Positions 47,807 through 54,834 of a stretch of 54,834 nucleotides of DNA are shown here, one piece after another (positions within the stretch are counted from its first letter, which is position 1; each line of letters starts with the position of its first letter). This stretch comes from Purshia tridentata (lineage: Eukaryota; Streptophyta; Magnoliopsida; Rosales; Rosaceae): positions 1-54,834 of the forward strand of contig QANT01005927.1 of assembly GCA_003254885.1 (NCBI GenBank), read 5' to 3'. The position numbers and the translations under genes are program-made. The notes beneath the pieces are model-generated. The model searched no databases and was not told where the DNA came from. It saw nothing but the letters and a program-made list of their open reading frames with translations.

Positions 47807-48071
47807 GGCTCCACCGCACGATTACGCTTACGCTTCTTCAACGTTGAAGGTTGAAAAGGAAAAGAAACTTGGGCCTGTCTGAGTATATTTATATTGGGCC
47901 TGAATAGAGTTGAAATGGGCCCATATTTCAGAGAAATCAAAAGCACAGGCCCATTGCTCTGAGAAATCAGAGTCTCACAGGCGGGTAAACTCATAAAACT
48001 GTTTTGCTTGAATAACAGACTAAACGGTGAGTGCAAAACCCTAGGAGAGAGAAAGTGAGAGCTCTGAGGAA
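47807..48071. promoter_or_regulatory. 265-bp bidirectional promoter region
   Basis: The start codons of the CCCH/G-patch gene (minus) and the SKA2-like gene (plus) are only 265 bases apart, so both promoters and leaders must overlap. GGGCCT/GGGCCC-type elements (GGCCCA near 47917 and 47950, TGGGCC near 47870 and 47894) recur in both orientations. They resemble the site II elements of plant housekeeping and proliferation genes. Confidence 0.6.
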
Positions 48072-49093
48072 ATGGGGCACATAAACGAACACCATGAAGC
48101 CACGGATGGTTTGGTGAAGCTTATGATGAAAGCGAACCACGATCTCACAGTGGTTCAGCACAGGCTCGAGAGGGAGTTCCAGCAAACCTACCCCGACAAT
48201 GCAAACCCAATGAAACTGGTTTCGAGGATAAAGAAAATTCAAGAAGAATTATCGACCTTGAAAGAGCAGTGCCGTGAACTTCTTTCAGCCAAACAGGCAA
48301 TTCTCTGTGTTTTTGCTCCAGCTGGGAATTTGTTTCAAAAATATTTTTTAAAATTTTTGATTTTTGGGTATTGTAGGATTTGATTGACAAAGCTAGGTCG
48401 ACTCTGGTTGGAAACAGAAATCTAGTGCAGCGGATGGAGGCATCGATGGGCATTTTTCCCAACAGTGATTCTGACGATTCTGCTTTTGCTAACTTCAATC
48501 AGGTTAAAAATGTGTTCTGGATAGACTTGGTTTGCAATTTGCACTACTAAAAGTAATGTGCTTGTACATATGTGCTACATTGTAATTTCAGTGATTGCAT
48601 TGTGTTTTACAAAGCATTTGAGCTGCAAATTCTCAACTTTTTACGAACTGGTCATTACATTATGTCTATGCCGGCATGTTGTTGACAGAAAGACGAGCTT
48701 AGAACTCAATCTCAATGACCCTATTGATCTCTTATGCAGGTCATTGATGAGTGGACGGTTCAATTCAGATCAAAAACAGGTAACGATTTACAGTTAATGC
48801 TGAAATACTATAAATTATACAGTTACCAGGACTTAAAAATGTTTTTGGAGAGGTACAAAAACTCTAGAAATTAATGCCTTTTCTCTGCGGCGACTCCATG
48901 AGGTGCTTAATGATTTACTGGGAAGAATGGAAAGCCAGCAATGGGAGAATCTATAGTTGTAGAAAACATTTTGATGAAATGTTGTTTTTTTGGTCAATTG
49001 ATGAATGTTGTTGATGCAGGGGATGAGATGTACGATTCGGAGTCCGAGGATATCAATCAATTACTCTTTTCAGCTATAGTCCAAAGCAACTGA
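48072..49093 (+). CDS. SKA2: SKA2-like spindle/kinetochore protein
   Basis: Four exons (48072-48296, 48377-48502, 48740-48779, 49020-49093) encode 154 residues. The first half is a long helical coiled coil (LVKLMMKANHDLTVVQHRLE, then PMKLVSRIKKIQEELSTLKE), followed by DLIDKARSTLVGNRNLVQRM, the pattern of plant SKA2 homologues. SKA2 is a subunit of the SKA complex, which couples kinetochores to microtubules. The first intron starts with GC (CAG|GCAATT). A GT alternative 12 bases on would insert four residues. The tail DEMYDSESEDINQLLFSAIV is acidic. Assignment is from overall pattern and size, and resemblance to Arabidopsis At2g24970 is from memory. Confidence 0.82.
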
Positions 49094-49786
49094 TGATAAA
49101 GAACTGAGAGCAAGACCAAATTAAATATCATGTTATTACCCAGAAATTTTTAGAACAATAGAGGTGTCATCAAAGTTGTTCATTGAGCTGATTTGTTAAT
49201 GTGAATGTGATTACATTTGGTATTGTATTGTAGTATGAAAAACTTATTTTCTGTTTTGCCAAAAGAAAAGAGAAAAAAGCTGTTAATGTGAAATATCAGA
49301 TAATGCCTCAGTATTATGAAAACCTGTCGCAAGTGAAAAGAATATGATACAATCGATGAGGAGGGTCATCCACAAGAGATTGAAGCGTGGGGCAGGGACA
49401 GAAAGACAGTCACACCCTTAACCTTCAACCAGTACGAAAACTTCATAGCCACAGTTCTAACAACAAATATTTCAATAAAACCAATGTGTAACAGAATCTG
49501 GTGGAAGCAAATTACAATTCTACATTCCAAGAATCAAGAAGAATAAAGGAAACTAGTAAAGGGTGTGATGTTCTGTGGATTTGACTTGTTAAGTACACAA
49601 TTTAAACAATAGAGGATGTAACTTCTATTGTGGATTTAAAGGATCTGTAACTATCATAACTTGACCATATACCCTAAAAAGAAACATAGAGTTTGGTACA
49701 ACATGAATAGATGTCGCTACAGTTTCTTTTACAGCTTTGATGGTTGAAGCTTTTCCGATGGCGGAGAACTCTTTCCAGCAACGATG
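49094..49786. other. Intergenic between convergent SKA2-like and DnaJ-like genes
   Basis: About 690 bases of AT-rich sequence between two 3' ends, presumably both 3' UTRs. No gene is seen. Confidence 0.5.
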
Positions 49787-51005
49787 CTACTTGGAAATGG
49801 GAGGCTGTCCTAACCACTTGGCACGAAAGCCTGTCCCCTTACAATCGGAGCAACACATTGATCCCTGGAGGAACATGGAGATATGGGGACTTTCGTTATA
49901 TATAATATATAGCAAAAGCATATTAGAAACCGAGGGATGAAAGTATTGGTAAAGTATCACTGACAGGCTCTATTAAGATTTGATTTACCTTTCCAGTACA
50001 AATAACACAGCTACTACTTCTTGAAGGGACTTGGCAGAGCATGTTATCACCGAGAATAAAGAAGCCGGTACCTCCACACCATTTGCATTCCACATGCCCA
50101 TTTGAGTTGCAAGAAGAACAAGCAACAGGCCTTGGTTGCTGTAAGTAGCATTAATAATGAAGATATTAGAAAACAAGAAACATAATAAGACAAGCTCTAT
50201 CAGTTGATGGACATAGAACCCTAACCCACATACATCAATGACTTTCATTCACCTACATGCGTGAGACGAATACCAGATTACGAACACAAAACATCCATCT
50301 TTCCATACAGACTATACAGTGTCATGCAGGTAAGTATCTCATTCTTGTAGCACCAAACTAATCCAAAATCTGTCATAATGTATCCTTCTATAAGACCAAG
50401 CACAGTTAAAGTACCATTAACTTCATCTAATCAGCCATTTACTTGCTATTTATCTATATTTCCTTTCAAGCAAGAAGTGACTTCCAGGAAATACATACAG
50501 ATACAACCAGAGTTTTTTAATTTTATTTTATTTTGGGTAAGCAAAACATCATCCCAAAGAGCTGTCTAAATAAGAATACAAAATTAACAGACGTTGATTA
50601 ACTATCAAAACCATTAATCTAATTACAACAAATTTTGAATTTCAAATTCAACTTCATTGAATTAAATTACTATATACTTTAACAATAGAATTGACGTTTG
50701 AACGGATGAATCAAACCCAATTGGCGACTACACAACCGGAGACCAGAAAATCTCAGAGCCACAAAATTGAAAATGAACTTTCAAACAATATTAATAGCAA
50801 GAAATACCTTAGAGATTAACCAGGTCTGCTCCATGCGATTCACGAAATTAGAAGAGCTTTCATACGAGTCCACAGCTGAAGCTCGCACGCGGCCACGAAC
50901 CCTTGAACCGAGGCACCTCGTACTTGTACCGTAAGGTACAAAAACCCCAGCACCATTCAGCGGGGTGGCCACAATTGCAGGCCTACAACACATACAGGTC
51001 GTCAT
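49787..51005 (-). CDS. DnaJ-type cysteine-rich zinc protein, probably plastid
   Basis: Three exons (51005-50808, 50138-49989, 49864-49787) encode 141 residues. The first about 50 residues are rich in Arg, Ser and Val and low in acids (CLGSRVRGRVRASA), like a chloroplast transit peptide. The rest holds four CxxC-type pairs of the DnaJ cysteine-rich kind: CSSC (73-76), CKWCGGTG (84-91), CVICTGKG (110-117) and CSDCKGTG (121-128). There is no J domain, as in the BSD2/ORANGE-like small plastid chaperone group. A role in protein folding or assembly is inferred from family. It resembles Arabidopsis At2g24860 in size and pattern. The protein ends AKWLGQPPISK. Confidence 0.88.
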
Positions 51006-52839
51006 TTTCGTTTCTTCGAGTTCTGGAGAGAAATAATGAGAGAGAGAAAATTGGATTTCTTATGTGGGTTCCGGTTTATCTTGTTTCCTTTCCTGTGGCC
51101 CAAAGATAACCAAATTGTGCAAATCAAGGTACATAGCTGTTTTCAGCAATCAGCCCACTTTCTTTTTTGGACTATGGATTTGGACCTAACATATTAAAAA
51201 GGGTGCTTAAGAGGCCGGTCCTTTTTCCTATCTATATTATACTAATACTGTAACAGTTTTTAGATTTTGACTCAGATCCAAACCAATAACTTGTTTCCGC
51301 GTCAGATTTCTACCATCCTTTTTTCTTCCTTTTTTCGAAACCTTAAACCCAAAAACATAAACCTTAAACCCGAAATCTGAATTCCTAACTCAAAAACTTG
51401 TTTTCATTTCTTGTAATTACCAAATATAGAAATGTAATTGATTTCTTTTTTTTAAATCTCTAAAAATTGAATCGCACGAGCCTTAGATATTTACAAGTTT
51501 ACTTTTTTATAATTATGGTATAAATATTTTAGTAGATGTGTTTTCTTTAAGTTTCCATTTTTATACAAAATGACCAAATACTCGAACAATTGGATTATTA
51601 GCTGTTTTCATAGTCAACTTGGCTCATAACCTACCCCTTTATCATAAGCCATAAGGTAGATAGAGCAACTTTTTTATTAAAATAAAATAAAATTTGGAGT
51701 CTCTTTCAATAAGCAGAGAGAAATATCACTAGGCTAGTTTCATTTCGGTCCTAGTCTCCTAGACTCCTTTTTTTTGTCAAATCCTAGGCCTCTTTTTTAA
51801 TGAGACTTCATGCAAATAAAAGCTTCGTGGACCTATTGTTATTGAAAATCCCAATAACTTGGCCACGTCAAACATGAGAGCTGAGAAAATTACCAACAAC
51901 AAAAATATAGAATTCTATTTCCCTTTCTTTTTTTTCTTTTTTTTTACTTTGTATATTTAAGAAGGAATAAGGTTCGCGTGACTTTCTATCTAATCAATAA
52001 ATGACTGCATATTGTAGAGTTAAAGACTTTGCTATTGCATCGCTGGCCCAATTTAAAACTCTCAACTCTAAACGATAAAACGACACATATTTAGTACATA
52101 GATTTTACAATACCAATATTGTATCAAAAGAAAGTGTCATTGAACCATCCACCACCGAGCATGAAAAGAGATGTGACCAAAAAGAAAAAGGTATAGAGAA
52201 ATGGAAAATTAGAAAGGGATGTATGAGTGTCTTCGTATAATAAAAGCTTCAAATATTATTAAATATATTTCACCATGTCGAATCAAATAAAATATTATTT
52301 GTCATTATGAATTTATTAATGGCAATAAGGTTTAAACGCAATCAACAATACTATTTTTCCTTCCCTTTTTGTTTGGTAATAAATTCTCTTTACATGAAAT
52401 CCTAATTTGTTTATTTGCTAAAGTTTAATTATGAAAATGGTATGAGCAACAATGCAAGCGATATGATAAAGTCATTAAATGCTAGTTCTTCCCACCTACT
52501 TGGTGTATAGAGACCAGAGTCATGGTAATGCTATGATATTTAGAAAGTAAATGGTCCTTTTAATTTTCCAGATTTGAAATCAAGTCTATTTTCAAAGTCC
52601 AAACAACAAATAAGGTTGAATGTTTACGTTTTAACCAACCGTGTTTCTTTTCCTTCTCGCTTTTATTTACTATTGTTATATTTTGTCATTTGTGTGTGAT
52701 TCAACATTCTAAAACAGAGAGTTTCAACTTTGAACATACAGCCAATTTAGGCAAAAATCATAAATTTTCACCACCAATCCAATGGATTCATGGGTGTATG
52801 TCCTTTGTCATACATATATATATGTAAATAGTTGCATTT

Positions 52840-53089
52840 CTCATCAAAATATTATCTTTTTTGTTGTTGTCAAGCATATGAATATTTATCTAATAGGCTA
52901 GTAATAACATCAATTTTTTTATAAAATTATAATATTTTCACATAATCCAATTAACCATGTATTAATCTCATCAAAATATTATCTTTTTTTTTTGTCAAGC
53001 ATATGAATATTTATCTAATAGGCTAGTAATAACATTAATTTTTTTATAAAATTGTAATATTTTCACATAATCCAATTAACCATGTATTA
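52840..53089. repeat. Tandem duplication, two units of about 125 bp
   Basis: The first unit (52840-52966) starts CTCATCAAAATATTATC and ends CCATGTATTAAT. The second (52967-53089) repeats it almost perfectly, differing mainly in a TTGTTGTTG/T-run and two substitutions. The high identity in non-coding DNA implies a recent duplication. Confidence 0.9.
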
Positions 53090-53333
53090 TAATATAAATA
53101 AAAATTATTAATACTATAACTTAATATATATATCATCCACCTATATTTTAATATGTGAAGTGGTTACACTTACACGTGAAATTGTTAGTAACACCAAAAA
53201 ATCAAATTTGAATAATTTATTCATCATTAAAACAAAAATTATAACATGTTATTACTTAGTAGTACAGTATAATAGATTTAGAATTTAATATTTAAAAGAC
53301 ATGCCCCTGAACAATGAATGCATAAAATCAAAA

Positions 53334-53377
53334 CCAAATACGACCACTGTACCAAAAAAAAAACCCAAATACGACCA
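53334..53377 (+). repeat. Tiny A-tailed insertion with 13-bp target-site duplication
   Basis: CCAAATACGACCA is found at 53334-53346 and 53365-53377. The intervening bases are CTGTACC, an A-run and C. Layout matches the insertions at 2497, 28938, 34732 and 54681, but the stub differs. Confidence 0.5.
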
Positions 53378-53599
53378 AAACAAACAGAGAATCCATTCCC
53401 GAAACACACCCACCCATACCCACAAAGTCACCATTATAAAAATCCTTGTCTTTTAAACACTCCCGCATATCTCTATCTCTCTCTCCAAGTCCGAACAAAG
53501 CAACCATGAATTTCATTCCTTCTTTTCCATCACACAAAACCATCATATCTTCACTTTAAAATCTCCTCTCTGCCTCTCACACTCATTAGTCTATCCAAA

Positions 53600-54175
53600 A
53601 TGGAAAAACACCCCCACCCACAAACTATCAACCACACCCTCTGTTCACCAACATCCTCAACACCCACACCAACACCAACAACCTTTGTTCAAGCCGATGC
53701 AAACACCTTCAGAGACCTGGTCCAGAAGCTGACCGGTTTATCCGGTGACTCCGAAAAGCTCCCGGTCACCCACCCCACAAGGCACTCGCACTACCCAAAA
53801 GCACCCACAATTCCAGGTGACCCAACCGGCCCTCGCCGCTCACCCTTCAAGCTCCAGGAGCGAAGACACACCATGAGAAAACTGGAGATCAAACTCAGCC
53901 TCGCCACTCTACAAGGCACGCGCCAGACCAATTACCTGGTCGACTCGCCGATTCCGAGTCCCGTCACCCCACTCGGCTCCGACTCGCTCTTCTTCCCGAG
54001 TTCCGGCTCCGAGTCTCCATCTTCACCGGCGGTGTCGACGGAGGAGCAGAAAGCAATTGCAGAAAAGGGGTTTTATTTGCACCCTTCGCCGCTCAGTACG
54101 CCCCGAGGGTCCGACCCGCCCGAGTTGCTGACTCTGTTTCCACTGAGTTCACCAAGTGCTCGTCAGAAGTCTTAG
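53600..54175 (+). CDS. VQ-motif protein, probable MAP-kinase substrate type
   Basis: An intronless gene of 191 residues. The VQ motif FRDLVQKLTG (37-46) fits FxxxVQxLTG and binds WRKY transcription factors. Downstream are QERRHTMRKLEIKL (about 87-100) and many Ser-Pro/Thr-Pro sites (SPIPSPVTP, SPSSPAVST, SPLSTPRG, PLSSPS), the pattern of the MAPK-phosphorylated VQ subgroup (Arabidopsis VQ4, VQ31 and relatives). The ending LLTLFPLSSPS is also typical. The likely place of action is the nucleus, in defence signalling. The start is the first ATG after a CT-rich leader. The exact orthologue is not decided. Confidence 0.92.
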   Translation: MEKHPHPQTINHTLCSPTSSTPTPTPTTFVQADANTFRDLVQKLTGLSGDSEKLPVTHPTRHSHYPKAPTIPGDPTGPRRSPFKLQERRHTMRKLEIKLSLATLQGTRQTNYLVDSPIPSPVTPLGSDSLFFPSSGSESPSSPAVSTEEQKAIAEKGFYLHPSPLSTPRGSDPPELLTLFPLSSPSARQKS

Positions 54176-54834
54176 CAGCAGTCTTCCTAAAAAATGACAC
54201 TGATTGGCTTTTGACCATTTTTTTTTTTTTAATAGATTTTTGGGATGCTTATATTATAAGAGTAAGATATATTATATATGTGTCATGTGTGAGACTTTTC
54301 TGCTTCTGCAATCTGCATTCAAGGTTGGAGTTTTTTTCGTGGTTTTTTTTTTTTGGTATGAGTTATTAATCAATTATCATTTTTATTTGTGGCATAAGTG
54401 GATAATTATTTGCTTACAATTTCTATTACATATAAATTATAATGATATAATTTATATAAATAATATAAAATAACGCAGCAGCTTGCCCAATGGATTGTGG
54501 TTTTGTATAAAAAATATCGTAGATGACAGATGTGATAAGACTATTCCTTGTCACTCATCACTTTCCTTCTGCTTTCTCATAGACTCATAGTCATAATTTA
54601 TTATTATAACGGGGAGAAAGATTACAGATATGTACAAGAAGTTTATTATAATATTTTGATTGCAACTTGCGTTTTGTTTTCTTCTCCTGCTCTTTTTTTT
54701 TTTTTTTTTTTTTTNTTTTTTTGGGCCAAGCCTTCTCCTGCTCTTTCAGTTGTTATTAATACGGGATAGGGAAACGTAAACGGTGCAATGAAATGTTGCG
54801 AGCAGCGTACATCGCTATATGTTGTTAATGAAAT
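54176..54834. other. 3' flank of the VQ gene, no further gene
   Basis: AT-rich sequence with T-runs. It contains the VQ 3' UTR and the T-rich insertion at 54681-54746. No coding sequence is recognised. Confidence 0.5.
54681..54746 (-). repeat. A-tailed micro-insertion (minus strand) with 15-bp duplication, assembly N inside
   Basis: CTTCTCCTGCTCTTT occurs at 54681-54695 and 54732-54746. Between them are a T-run with an N at 54715 and TTGGGCCAAGC. On the minus strand the insert reads GCTTGGCCC followed by a long A-run, the same stub as at 34749. The N reflects an unreadable homopolymer. Confidence 0.6.

Larger units (their letters stand above)
51006..53599. other. Intergenic between DnaJ-like and VQ genes
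   Basis: AT-rich throughout with no gene recognised. It contains a tandem duplication (52840-53089), a tiny A-tailed insertion (53334-53377), and an imperfect repeat around a T-run near 51757-51798 (TCCTAGACTCC, then TCCTAGGCCTC). The last 150 bases are the probable VQ promoter and leader. Confidence 0.5.

Noticed and set aside
1..54834. CRISPR arrays, operons, phage or bacterial islands
   Set aside because: The sequence is plainly plant nuclear with spliced genes. No regularly spaced repeats or prokaryotic genes were seen.

Overview
The window is nuclear DNA of a flowering plant, most likely a woody eudicot (Rosaceae, perhaps Prunus-like, is a guess from gene style only). Evidence: GT-AG spliced genes with AT-rich introns, a PLS-type PPR gene, a class III peroxidase, a plastid-envelope Rieske oxygenase (TIC55), a VQ protein, a nuclear tRNA-Ile(AAT) and MITE-like elements. 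One N at 54715 points to a draft assembly.

Layout. 1-632: end of a non-autonomous DNA transposon. 1647-8121 (-): ABC1K-type atypical kinase in at least 13 exons. 9032-9291 (+): 53-residue membrane protein. 9.3-13.4 kb: intergenic, with a MITE at 12784-13038. 13488-14402 (+): EDR2_C/DUF1336 protein. 16675-20242 (-): nepenthesin-type aspartic protease with a 2.1 kb intron. 23623-25752 (-): intronless PPR protein. 26409-27768 (-): class III peroxidase. 28734-31051 (-): RNA lariat debranching enzyme DBR1. 31.8-34.3 kb (+): a broken, rearranged TIC55 paralogue carrying a lipocalin exon. 34481-34554 (-): tRNA-Ile. 35107-37110 (+): intact TIC55. 38095-44363 (-): dynamin-related protein of the DRP3 type in 20 exons. 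45111-47806 (-): CCCH/Tudor-like/G-patch protein. 48072-49093 (+): SKA2-like kinetochore protein. 49787-51005 (-): DnaJ-type cysteine-rich protein, probably plastid. 53600-54175 (+): VQ-motif protein.

The genes are unrelated housekeeping and defence genes rather than one pathway. Several have organelle roles: the ABC1K kinase, TIC55, the DnaJ-like zinc protein and DRP3 (mitochondrial and peroxisomal fission). The gene order peroxidase-DBR1 and TIC55-CCCH/G-patch-DnaJ-like-SKA2 recalls two Arabidopsis segments from memory, which would fit one ancestral segment later split by genome duplication.

The most unusual stretch is 31.8-34.3 kb. There a TIC55 first exon (with one Rieske cysteine lost) is followed by a GT-AG interval and, in compatible phase, the first coding exon of a temperature-induced-lipocalin gene, giving a possible 160-residue chimera. 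Next to it a second TIC55 copy is fused from exon 1 to exon 3 through an 8-base microhomology. A second unusual signal is a set of tiny insertions, each a few bases plus an A-run, bounded by 12-17 bp direct repeats. Two share the stub CATGGCC and two share CTTGGCCC.
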